Below, in pieces: positions 34,849 through 42,405 of a stretch of 64,000 bases of DNA. Made by a program: the position numbers and the translations under genes. The DNA is taken from the NCBI RefSeq assembly GCF_009847015.1, contig NZ_WVEM01000015.1, positions 50,003 through 114,002 on the forward strand. Direction: 5' to 3'. The first letter of the stretch is position 1. Each line of letters begins with the position of its first letter. Under the pieces are notes generated by a model. It was given only the letters and a program-made list of their open reading frames with translations. It was not told the origin of the DNA and did not search any database. The stretch is from Sunxiuqinia indica (GTDB taxonomy: Bacteria > Bacteroidota > Bacteroidia > Bacteroidales > Prolixibacteraceae).

Positions 34849-36363
34849 TTAAGCTGGCATATCTGGCAAGCTCCATGGCTTACGATAATCATGCTTGATC
34901 AATTCAGCTGCAAATTCTTTTGCAGGAACCGGATCAGTCCAGGTCTTATCAAAAGTTGGATGACCATCGTGGATTTTGAAACCATCTCTTACAACGGTTT
35001 TAATAACCTCATCATCTCCAATGTTTGTGAATTTCATGTTTTCACCGTCCCACTCAAGTGTTTTGTTTAAAGCTTGCAAGCGAACAGCAAGCACTCCCAT
35101 AACAACCATTTCGTTGAATGGGCCTGCTTCAGCAAAATCGGAAGTGGTTGGTTTTCTGTTCTCAGCTTTTTCTTTACAAGCACGAACCCAGTCCATTTCA
35201 TGAGCTCCTTTGTTCCATGCTAAGCCTAATTCGTCTTCCACTCTTCTTTCTGTTTTGGCAACCTTAGGAGTTTCGCCTCCAATAATTTCGGGTTGTACAC
35301 CATAACAGCCAACGTGCAGTGTCCCTTTTGTTCCATAGAAAAAAGTACCGCCACCAGATTTGTTTGGATTTTTACCGGCTGGCCAATTGTCGGGCAACAT
35401 CGGCTTAATACCTCCATCAAACCAGTTTACTTCTACTTCAGGCATTTTTACTTTTCCTACTTTTTCTCTTTCGGGGAAAGTTAGTTTTACAGCTTGCGAA
35501 GTTGGAGCACAGTCGTTTAACAACAAGGTTGAACTGCCCTGTGCTTTTGTTGGATAGCCTAATTTCAATCCTTCAAACACGGGGTGAAGGATGTGGCAGG
35601 CCATATCTCCTAACGCACCTGTTCCATAATCCCACCAGCCACGCCAGTTCCAGGGATGGTAAATTTCGTTGTAAGGACGCATTTTTGCAGGCCCAACAAA
35701 GAGATCCCAATCCAGTGTGTCAGGTACCCATTGACCCTGTTCAGGAGTATTCAAACCCTGAGGCCATATCGGACGGTCGGTAAATGCTTCAACTTTTGTT
35801 ATTTCGCCGATGGCACCACTCCAAATCAGCTCACATGTTTCAGCAACACCTGCTCCTGAGGCTCCCTGATTTCCCATTTGAGTTGCCACATTGTATTGGT
35901 CAGCAAGTTTGGTCAGCAAACGTGATTCATAAACAGTGTGGGTCAAAGGTTTTTGCAGGTAAACGTGCTTTCCCATAGTAATGGCATGGGCAGCAGTAAT
36001 GGCATGGGTATGGTCGGCTGTGGCAATTACTACAGCATCGAACTCTTTGCCCATCTCATCATACATTTTTCGCCAGTCTTTGTACTTTTTGGCTTTTGGG
36101 AAATGGTCGAAACAATTCTTTGCATATTTCCAGTCGACATCGCAAAGACCAATGATGTTTTCCGACTCCAGATTTTTCAGGTTTGCAAAGCCCATACCGC
36201 CGACTCCAACTCCAACGATATTTAGTTTATCACTAGGAGCTTTGTGCCCAAGACCAGCAATAACATTGCTGGGAAGAATTGTGATTCCGGCAGCTGCCGT
36301 TGCGGCAGTGCCCAGGAATGACCTTCTAGAAAATTGCTTCGATTCTTTTGAAAGCTTTTTCAT
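34849..36363 (-). CDS. Tat-exported Gfo/Idh/MocA-family oxidoreductase
   Basis: 504-residue paralogue of the protein at 33200-34687. Twin-arginine signal FSRRSFLGTAATAAAGITILPS; Rossmann motif GVGVGGMGFANLKN; IIGLCDVDWKYAKNCFDHFP; catalytic-domain motif QKPLTHTVYESRLLTKLADQ (the family EKP lysine is kept here as QKP, whereas the paralogue has QQP); C-terminal GGGTFFYGTKGTLHVGCYG. Both share WPQ.LN/LERP..DLFVGPA.MRPYNEIYHPWNWRGWWDYGTGALGDM-like blocks. An extracytoplasmic role on sugars or their oxidised forms is inferred from the signal; no substrate can be named. The first gene of the pair in transcription order. Confidence 0.9.
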   Translation of the reverse strand: MKKLSKESKQFSRRSFLGTAATAAAGITILPSNVIAGLGHKAPSDKLNIVGVGVGGMGFANLKNLESENIIGLCDVDWKYAKNCFDHFPKAKKYKDWRKMYDEMGKEFDAVVIATADHTHAITAAHAITMGKHVYLQKPLTHTVYESRLLTKLADQYNVATQMGNQGASGAGVAETCELIWSGAIGEITKVEAFTDRPIWPQGLNTPEQGQWVPDTLDWDLFVGPAKMRPYNEIYHPWNWRGWWDYGTGALGDMACHILHPVFEGLKLGYPTKAQGSSTLLLNDCAPTSQAVKLTFPEREKVGKVKMPEVEVNWFDGGIKPMLPDNWPAGKNPNKSGGGTFFYGTKGTLHVGCYGVQPEIIGGETPKVAKTERRVEDELGLAWNKGAHEMDWVRACKEKAENRKPTTSDFAEAGPFNEMVVMGVLAVRLQALNKTLEWDGENMKFTNIGDDEVIKTVVRDGFKIHDGHPTFDKTWTDPVPAKEFAAELIKHDYRKPWSLPDMPA

Positions 36364-36583
36364 GGTTTACTATTTATTTGATTTAGGTGTATCTGTTTTT
36401 CGAAAATTTAAGAAATTCGAAAGACGCGATAAAGATATAATTCTTTAGACATAAGCACAAATTATTAGTTTGGCGAACAGGAGTTCTTTTTTTTGTTAAT
36501 TACTTGCGGGTTGTGTTGATAAGAGGAGTTTGTTTCGTTGCTATTGAATATAGCTTTTGTCTATTTCGAATAAAAAAAATCAA

Positions 36584-36615
36584 TTTGATTGGTATGCCGT
36601 CTACCTTTATCTTTG
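36584..36615 (+). promoter_or_regulatory. Bacteroidota-type promoter of the peroxiredoxin gene
   Basis: TTTG at 36584-36587 and TATCTTTG at 36608-36615, separated by 20 nt, match the TTTG-N19-TAnnTTTG consensus of the Bacteroidota primary sigma factor apart from one extra spacer base. Transcription would start about 7 nt later, some 36 nt before the ATG. Confidence 0.7.
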
Positions 36616-36658
36616 TTCTATAATTTTTTATTCAATCACAATTAAAAACGATAAGATC

Positions 36659-37189
36659 ATGTTAACAATAGGACAAAAATTTCCAGAGTTCGAAAAAACT
36701 GCCGTAGTTTCGCTAGATGCCGGTAAAGAATTTGATACTATTTCAAATAAAGATATCGATGGTAAATGGAGTGTTGTTTTTTGGTGGCCTAAAGATTTCA
36801 CTTTTGTGTGTCCAACAGAAATTACAGCATTCAATGATCATTACGAGGATTTTAAAAAATTGGATGCCAATTTAATTGGAGCGTCTACAGATTCAGAATA
36901 CGTTCACTTAGCTTGGAGAAATGATCATGCTGGTTTGAAAAAATTGAAATTTCCGATGTTGGCTGATACTTCGAAGTCATTGGCAGAGGATCTTGGAATT
37001 TTAGAAGAAAATGAGAAAATTGCTTACCGGGCAACATTTATAATTGATGATAAAGGTATCATTCGTTGGGTGAGTGTAAATGATCTGGCGATAGGCCGGA
37101 ATGTTCCTGAAGTATTGCGTGTTTTAGAAGCGCTTCAAACAGGGCAGCTAACTCCTTGTGACTGGGAGCCAGGACAAGCAACATTGTAA
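36659..37189 (+). CDS. Peroxiredoxin (AhpC/Prx family)
   Basis: 176-residue thiol peroxidase reducing H2O2 and alkyl hydroperoxides. Peroxidatic Cys51 in WPKDFTFVCPTEITAF; active-site Arg in the later FIIDDKGIIRW region; a second cysteine, Cys167, in TPCDWEPGQ at the C-terminus is placed as a resolving cysteine, as in typical 2-Cys enzymes. The start is ATG 36659: it sits downstream of a clear promoter, and the extra 34 residues from an ATG at 36557 would begin upstream of that promoter. Monocistronic, followed by two hairpins. Cytoplasmic. Confidence 0.93.
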   Translation: MLTIGQKFPEFEKTAVVSLDAGKEFDTISNKDIDGKWSVVFWWPKDFTFVCPTEITAFNDHYEDFKKLDANLIGASTDSEYVHLAWRNDHAGLKKLKFPMLADTSKSLAEDLGILEENEKIAYRATFIIDDKGIIRWVSVNDLAIGRNVPEVLRVLEALQTGQLTPCDWEPGQATL

Positions 37190-37233
37190 GAAAATACCAT
37201 AACAAGTAAGATTAGAGGTTTATATTAGTATCA

Positions 37234-37262
37234 AAAGGATGTTCGTTCGAGCATCCTTTTTT
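37234..37262 (+). terminator. Terminator of the peroxiredoxin gene
   Basis: Stem AAAGGATG..CG / CG..CATCCTTT (one G-T pair) with a short loop, followed by a run of seven T, 45 bp after the peroxiredoxin stop. Confidence 0.85.
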
Positions 37263-37282
37263 TATGTTTTAAACTGGATAAG

Positions 37283-37307
37283 AAAGGAGGTCGATATGAC
37301 CTCCTTT
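37283..37307. terminator. Second hairpin in the convergent gap
   Basis: Perfect 10-bp stem AAAGGAGGTC/GACCTCCTTT with loop GATAT, followed by T on the plus strand. It lies between the converging peroxiredoxin and TonB-dependent receptor genes and can back up termination in either direction. Confidence 0.75.
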
Positions 37308-37347
37308 TTAACAAACAAACTAACTCTAAAACTGTAAAAAAAACGAA

Positions 37348-39819
37348 TTAAAATCCTCCATCATCATATTCTACCTCTCTTACACCATCGGCACCACTTG
37401 AGCGATCCATTTTGAAATTATTGATTTTATAACTCAGGGTTAAAGTTACAACTTGAGATTCTCGTTCTCGCCTATAGGTATCGGTGAAGTCGATTCCGGA
37501 TGAAGTTCGTTCAAATTTCATTGTACCAAAGACATCTCTCAAGCTAAGCGTTGCAGTTAGTTTTCGTTTTAGTAAATCCTGTCGATAGGAAATGTTCGTA
37601 AAAAAGAAACTGGAACGCTCGCCTTGAGCTGAAACTGACGGTCCCCTGTAAAAACCTGTTAATTGCAAACGAGAATCCGGAGCAAATTTCACCGTGGTAT
37701 TTAAGCGTCCGGTATAGTTGGTGCTTTTTCTGTCAATTGATTCGCCTAAAACTTCGCCTTCAATACGGTAACGATAAACAGATAAACTGGAGTTGAAAAT
37801 CAACCAGTCGTCGATATTCAGATTTCCCATCAATTCAGATCCGAGGGAATAATCGTTGTTCAGGTTCATCGTATTAAGATAGAAAATGCCATCGTCGCCC
37901 AGTTCAGTAACTCGGGTGATTAAATTGTTGGTTACCCGGTAAAAACCTTCAAGAGAGACGAAAGACTTGCCATAGTTTTTCATGACTCCCAACTCATATG
38001 AATCGGTATATTCCGGCTTTAGTTCCGGATTCCCGTAGCGGATGGTGTAGCGGTTATAGTAATTGGGGAACGGGTCAAGATCACGACCTCCGGGACGGTC
38101 AATACGTCGGCTATAGCTGGTCATCAATTGTAATTTGTTCAGAAATTCGTACGAGAAATGAAGCGTTGGAAATACATCGAAACGGTTAATTTCTGCGGGG
38201 GTTGCAGCTTTCTCGTGTTCAATACTCCGGTTGGTATATTCTCCGCGTAGTCCGAGTTGATATTTGAAATTACCGATTCCGTTGGCAAAAGTGGAATACC
38301 CGGCGATAATATCTCTTTTAAAATGTTGCGAACTCGAAAACTGTGGGTTATCAATATAATCATTGGCGCTATTGTCCCAATCGTTGAACGAATAATCTTC
38401 AAATTCGCGATCGATACGACTTTGCAGACCGGCTTCAAAGCGACCATCATCTCCAATTGGTTTGGTGTAATCCAATTCAATTCGATATTCGTCTTCATCC
38501 TCTGTTTCGAGGGTTTTTACCCGGGCTAAATAGCCTTCAGTTCGCTCATAATTTTCGTTCGTATAATATTCGTCTTCAAATTCATAATCGTCGCCTACAC
38601 TATTCGAATAGTAAAATAGTGCATCCAGTTTATGCGTTCCGTCTTCATTAAATTTTTGTTGAAAGTTGATGTTTGTGTTGTAGTAGGTGCCTTCCCTTTT
38701 CGAGTTTTCATCTTCTACCGAGTAAACGTCATAATCTCCCGGAACTTTATATTCGTGGACATTACCCATTCCACCACTTTCTCGTCCATATTCGCCGTAC
38801 GTTCCTGAAAAAGTTAAGGTTGCTAAATCAGTTAAGTAGATGTCAACTCCACCTTTTAAGCGGTGTCCACTTCGCCCATAATTGCGGTCGCCGTCTGATA
38901 TGAGGTAAGTCGTGGTGTCGCCTTGGTAGGTTTCCCGATACGAATTTCCACTTCCATAATAGGTTTCATCGCTAATGTCGGCTCCAAAAAACAAGTTGGT
39001 TTTTTTTGTTTTGTAATTCAGCGTTAAGTCTGTCCGGTATTTATCACGGCTGCCAATCATGGCATTTAAAATACCATTGAATCCTGAAAGGATATTTTTC
39101 TTCATCACAATGTTTATGATTCCTGCCATCCCATCCGGATCGTATTTTGCTGACGGATTGGTAATGATCTCAATGTTTTCAATTACTGATGCCGGTAGTT
39201 GCCGCAAGGCATCATTGCCTTCCAGTACGCTTGGCTTACCGTCAATAAGCACCGTAAAATTTGAAGACCCTCGTACGCTGACATTTCCTTCAATATCGAC
39301 TTCAACTGAAGGGGTATTCTCCAGCACATCCACAGCTGTTCCTCCTGTTGCATTTATGTCCTGACTGACGTTGATTACTTTTTTATCAATTTTATATTCA
39401 ACTCTCGAACGATCCGCCACAACATCAACCGTTCCAATTTCCTGATTCGAAGGCTCAAGCCGTAACACGCCCATGTTTACTTGTCGATTGTCTGCTGTTA
39501 TCGTGATATTGTTAATACGCACTTTATTAAACCCGATAAAGTTAGCTTCGGCGTAGTAGGTGCCAAAATCAATTTTCCGAATTACAAATTCGCCATTTGC
39601 GTTGGTAATACCGCCCGAAACCAGCGATGAGTCTTGCGATAAGAAGATGGAGAAATTAGCATATTCCATTGCTTTGCCGGTTCCGGCATCAATAATTTTA
39701 CCGCTGATAACTGCTTTGCTAAGCGAAGGAGATTCATCGGGATTCGGTTTTGGGGGCTGAGCAATTGTTGTGTAGCTTGTAAATAAGATTGTTATGGCTA
39801 AGAGTAAATTAACTTTCAT
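37348..39819 (-). CDS. TonB-dependent receptor family protein (outer-membrane beta-barrel)
   Basis: 823-residue outer-membrane protein. Signal peptide (KVNLLLAITILFTSYTTIAQ), a proline-containing linker, a carboxypeptidase regulatory-like domain (VISGKIIDAGTGKAMEYANFSIFL), a short plug (DVLENTPSVEVDIEGNVSVRGSSNFTVLIDGKPS; ITNPSAKYDPDGMAGIINIVMKKN), and a long barrel of the OMP_b-brl_3 type. The plug sequence TPSVEVD..GNVSVRG..NFTVLIDGKP is characteristic of this group, which lacks a SusD partner. Ligand unknown; siderophore, peptide or cobalamin-like ligands are possible. The C-terminus is polar (REVEYDDGGF), unusual for a barrel but common in this subgroup. Stands alone. Confidence 0.9.
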   Translation of the reverse strand: MKVNLLLAITILFTSYTTIAQPPKPNPDESPSLSKAVISGKIIDAGTGKAMEYANFSIFLSQDSSLVSGGITNANGEFVIRKIDFGTYYAEANFIGFNKVRINNITITADNRQVNMGVLRLEPSNQEIGTVDVVADRSRVEYKIDKKVINVSQDINATGGTAVDVLENTPSVEVDIEGNVSVRGSSNFTVLIDGKPSVLEGNDALRQLPASVIENIEIITNPSAKYDPDGMAGIINIVMKKNILSGFNGILNAMIGSRDKYRTDLTLNYKTKKTNLFFGADISDETYYGSGNSYRETYQGDTTTYLISDGDRNYGRSGHRLKGGVDIYLTDLATLTFSGTYGEYGRESGGMGNVHEYKVPGDYDVYSVEDENSKREGTYYNTNINFQQKFNEDGTHKLDALFYYSNSVGDDYEFEDEYYTNENYERTEGYLARVKTLETEDEDEYRIELDYTKPIGDDGRFEAGLQSRIDREFEDYSFNDWDNSANDYIDNPQFSSSQHFKRDIIAGYSTFANGIGNFKYQLGLRGEYTNRSIEHEKAATPAEINRFDVFPTLHFSYEFLNKLQLMTSYSRRIDRPGGRDLDPFPNYYNRYTIRYGNPELKPEYTDSYELGVMKNYGKSFVSLEGFYRVTNNLITRVTELGDDGIFYLNTMNLNNDYSLGSELMGNLNIDDWLIFNSSLSVYRYRIEGEVLGESIDRKSTNYTGRLNTTVKFAPDSRLQLTGFYRGPSVSAQGERSSFFFTNISYRQDLLKRKLTATLSLRDVFGTMKFERTSSGIDFTDTYRRERESQVVTLTLSYKINNFKMDRSSGADGVREVEYDDGGF

Positions 39820-39987
39820 TTTAAATATTTTGGTTATCTATCCATTATGACACTGCCATTGGACAATAGTTTAAAGACGTAGAGGTATTTTGTTGTTAAT
39901 GATTGTGAATAGAAAGGAGGAATTTGATTCGATTTTCAGTTCGTGTTTATGTTTAAGCATTGGTCTGAGCATTAAAATGAATTTCGT

Positions 39988-39995
39988 TATCTTTG
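39988..39995 (+). promoter_or_regulatory. Candidate -7 promoter element of the TIM-barrel gene
   Basis: TATCTTTG matches TAnnTTTG exactly, 43 bp upstream of the ATG at 40039. No good TTTG is seen at the -33 position, so confidence is moderate. Confidence 0.5.
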
Positions 39996-40038
39996 AAACT
40001 GATTTTTTTACCAACTATAATCTATTAAAACCTAAAAA

Positions 40039-40917
40039 ATGAAAAAGTCTTTTTTTTACGGTAAAGCGTTGTTCTTTGCCCTTTTCTTTGCCACATGCAC
40101 GTCACTAATTTTTTCGAGTTGTACGACCGGTTCTGATAACGAGAAGGAAATTGGTATTCAACTTTGGTCGGTTCGCGATGACATGAAAAGTAGCCCCGAG
40201 TTAACAATTGCGAAACTTGGAGAGATTGGTTATGCTTATGTTGAAGCAGCAGGATATGGTGATGGAAAATTTTATGGAATGGAGCCTTCCGCATTCAAAG
40301 CTCTTTTGGCGAAAAATGGTATGAGTATGAAAGGTTCTCATACCGGGATAAACTTGCCTAAGGAAGATGAGTGGGATGAAGCCATGACTTGGTGGGAACA
40401 ATGCATTACTGCTCACAAAGAAGCCGCGGCTGAATGGATTGTTAAACCATCAATGGGACAGGAAGCCTACCGGAGTTTGGATACCTTGCAAATGTATTGT
40501 GACTATTACAATAAGGTTGGAGCGATGTGTAATGACGCGGGAATTCGGTTTGGATACCACAACCACGCTCATGAGTTTGAAACAGAGCTGGATGGACATC
40601 TTTTTTACGATTATCTGGTTGAGAATACCGATCCGGATAAGGTGATGTTTGAATTGGACTTATACTGGATTCAGCAAGGTGGAAAAAGCGCATTGGACTA
40701 CTTCGAAAAATATCCTGGTCGTTTCGAGCTATACCATGTAAAGGATGAAAAAGAGCTGGGAGAAAGTGGCGAGATGGATTTCAAACCAATTTTCGAGGCT
40801 GCTGAAAAAGCGGGAATGAAAGATTATATTGTTGAGGTTGAACGATACAACTTTGAGCCGATGGTGAGTGTTGAGAAAAGTTACGAGTTCTTGAACAATG
40901 CCGAATACACGGAATAG
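40039..40917 (+). CDS. Sugar phosphate isomerase/epimerase-like TIM-barrel lipoprotein
   Basis: 292 residues; lipobox SLIFSSC (Cys28). The mature part begins EIGIQLWSVRDDM, typical of the xylose-isomerase-like TIM barrel (AP endonuclease 2 family), with metal ligands expected in VKPSMG, FGYHNHAHEFE (His/Glu), MFELDLYWIQQGG (Asp) and VEVERYNFEP (Glu). Cytoplasmic relatives isomerise or epimerise sugars; export as a lipoprotein is a recurrent variant in Bacteroidota, often near exported Gfo/Idh/MocA oxidoreductases, as here. The substrate is unknown. Single gene followed by a strong terminator, converging on the MFS gene. Confidence 0.85.
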   Translation: MKKSFFYGKALFFALFFATCTSLIFSSCTTGSDNEKEIGIQLWSVRDDMKSSPELTIAKLGEIGYAYVEAAGYGDGKFYGMEPSAFKALLAKNGMSMKGSHTGINLPKEDEWDEAMTWWEQCITAHKEAAAEWIVKPSMGQEAYRSLDTLQMYCDYYNKVGAMCNDAGIRFGYHNHAHEFETELDGHLFYDYLVENTDPDKVMFELDLYWIQQGGKSALDYFEKYPGRFELYHVKDEKELGESGEMDFKPIFEAAEKAGMKDYIVEVERYNFEPMVSVEKSYEFLNNAEYTE

Positions 40918-40939
40918 TTTGTGCAAAAAGTATTTTGAG

Positions 40940-40966
40940 AGCCTGACTCATTAAAGTCAGGCTTTT
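40940..40966. terminator. Terminator between converging genes
   Basis: Perfect 9-bp stem AGCCTGACT/AGTCAGGCT with a 6-nt loop followed by seven T on the plus strand, 22 bp after the TIM-barrel stop and just before the stop of the convergent MFS gene. Confidence 0.9.
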
Positions 40967-40967
40967 T

Positions 40968-42245
40968 TTATTTTTCTTTCGTGCCGAAATTCGGATCAAT
41001 TTTCAGGAAGTTGACAATCACAAAGCCGGGGATTGTGCATAACATGACCCAGATGAAAAAATATTGATAGCCAATCATGTCCTGGATCCATCCACTAATC
41101 ATTCCCGGCAACATCATTCCCAAAGCCATGAAACCGGTACACAGCGCGTAGTGGGCTGTCTTGTGCTCGCCATCCGAAAGGTAAATCATGTAGAGCATAT
41201 AAGCGGTAAACCCAAATCCATAGCCAAACTGTTCAATCACAACCGAAGCGGTAATGATTCCGAGTTGTTGCGTTTGAACAAAGGCCAGAAAAACGTAGAC
41301 CAGATTGGGTAAGTTCATGGCAATGACCATTGGCCAAAGCCATTTTTTAATTCCATGTTTTGAAACGGCAATGCCTCCCAGTATCCCCCCAAGTGTTAGA
41401 GCAATAATGCCGGCAGTTCCGTATACGAAGCCGATGTTGCTGGTCGTGAGCCCGAGGCCTCCTGCCGATGCGTCATCAAGCAGAAACGGAGAAGCCAATT
41501 TCGCTAGTTGTGCCTCTCCTAAACGAAAAACTAAAATGAAAGTTAGTCCGGTCCAGATGCCTTCTTTTTTGAAGAAAGAAACAAAAGTTTCTCCAAAGTC
41601 GGCCATTATTTCTTGCATGCTTTTGTCTCCCCGTTTCTGATCGGTTTTTGGGTAGGGCAGAATGAACAGGTGGTAGAGCGAAAAGGCAGCAAACAGCGCT
41701 GCAAAAATAAAGAAGGTGATGCTCCATGCCCACGACGTATTGTTGGCGATGGTTTCCATGTGGCCCGCCAGAATAACCAAGGGCCCTTGTCCGGCTAGCA
41801 TGGCAAAACGGTAAAACGTATTTCGAATGCCCACAAAAAATGCCTGGTCGTGTTTGGAAAGCCCAAGCATGTAAAAGCCATCGGCAGCAATATCATGGGT
41901 AGCCGAGCTAAAAGCCATCAACCAAAGGAAGGCCAGACTGTATTGCAAGAAATTGCTCATGGGTAGGGTAAACGCCACTCCGGCAAGTGCTCCGCCAACG
42001 AGTATTTGCATGCTGATGATCCAGAATCGTTTGGTGCGGAGGTTGTCCACAATCGGGCTCCAAATGGGTTTGATGACCCAAGGTAAATAAAGCCAACTGG
42101 TGTATAGTGCAATGTCGGTGTTGGAAATGTCCAGCCGCTTGTACATGATTACCGAAACGGTCATTACAAAAACGTAGGGCAAACCTTCAGCAAAATACAG
42201 AGAGGGAATCCAAGCCCAGGCATTGCGGGTTGTGGCTTTTTTCAT
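40968..42245 (-). CDS. MFS transporter, AmpG-like
   Basis: 425-residue inner-membrane permease with about 12 hydrophobic segments. The N-terminus (WIPSLYFAEGLPYVFVMTVSVIMYKRLDIS) and IYTSWLYLPWVIKPIWSP-like loop match AmpG, the importer of anhydro-muropeptides; SATHDIAADGFYM is another AmpG hallmark. It lies 160 bp downstream of a SpoIID-domain gene in a cell-wall type cluster, which supports peptidoglycan fragment uptake, though substrate specificity is not proven by sequence. Its leader carries a 23-codon ORF element also found in front of the nif ferredoxin gene; the shared sequence ends inside the first codons of this gene. Confidence 0.87.
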   Translation of the reverse strand: MKKATTRNAWAWIPSLYFAEGLPYVFVMTVSVIMYKRLDISNTDIALYTSWLYLPWVIKPIWSPIVDNLRTKRFWIISMQILVGGALAGVAFTLPMSNFLQYSLAFLWLMAFSSATHDIAADGFYMLGLSKHDQAFFVGIRNTFYRFAMLAGQGPLVILAGHMETIANNTSWAWSITFFIFAALFAAFSLYHLFILPYPKTDQKRGDKSMQEIMADFGETFVSFFKKEGIWTGLTFILVFRLGEAQLAKLASPFLLDDASAGGLGLTTSNIGFVYGTAGIIALTLGGILGGIAVSKHGIKKWLWPMVIAMNLPNLVYVFLAFVQTQQLGIITASVVIEQFGYGFGFTAYMLYMIYLSDGEHKTAHYALCTGFMALGMMLPGMISGWIQDMIGYQYFFIWVMLCTIPGFVIVNFLKIDPNFGTKEK

Positions 42246-42263
42246 ATGATTACAATTGTTTAT

Positions 42264-42335
42264 TTATAAGGTATCATATGGAACTCGCACTTTAATCGTT
42301 ACGTCTTGTGTTTTGACTAAACATGCTCGTTTCAT
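42264..42335 (-). CDS. 23-codon leader ORF, copy 1 (element shared with nif ferredoxin leader)
   Basis: A short open frame of 23 codons plus TAA, starting MKRACLVKTQ and ending KVRVPYDTL, 18 nt upstream of the MFS ATG. The DNA from this ATG to ATGAAAAAA of the MFS gene is 92/99 identical to 58531-58629 in front of the ferredoxin gene. Four of the five differences inside the frame change amino acids at three codons, and one is silent, so the conservation may reside in the nucleic acid as much as in the peptide. Within the element GATTA of the ORF can pair with TAATC next to the downstream start codon. Basic, no signal or membrane segment. It could be a leader peptide, a small protein or part of a structured RNA; translation is not shown. 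Confidence 0.55.
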   Translation of the reverse strand: MKRACLVKTQDVTIKVRVPYDTL

Positions 42336-42342
42336 TTTAAAT

Positions 42343-42402
42343 TTAATTTTTATCGGTATTTGATGGAACTGGCATGGAATGACTTTTACATGCTCGTGTC
42401 AA
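42343..42402 (-). repeat. Decayed tandem copy of the leader-ORF element
   Basis: Directly upstream of copy 1 and 3 bp after the SpoIID stop. In order it retains ACGAGCATGT, AGTCA, AGTTCCAT and ATACC of copy 1, with about 19 bp lost in the middle. A TTG-initiated frame of 19 codons keeps the same phase: TRAC at the front and VPSNT near the end, against KRAC and VPYDT in copy 1. Confidence 0.5.
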
Positions 42403-42405
42403 CTT

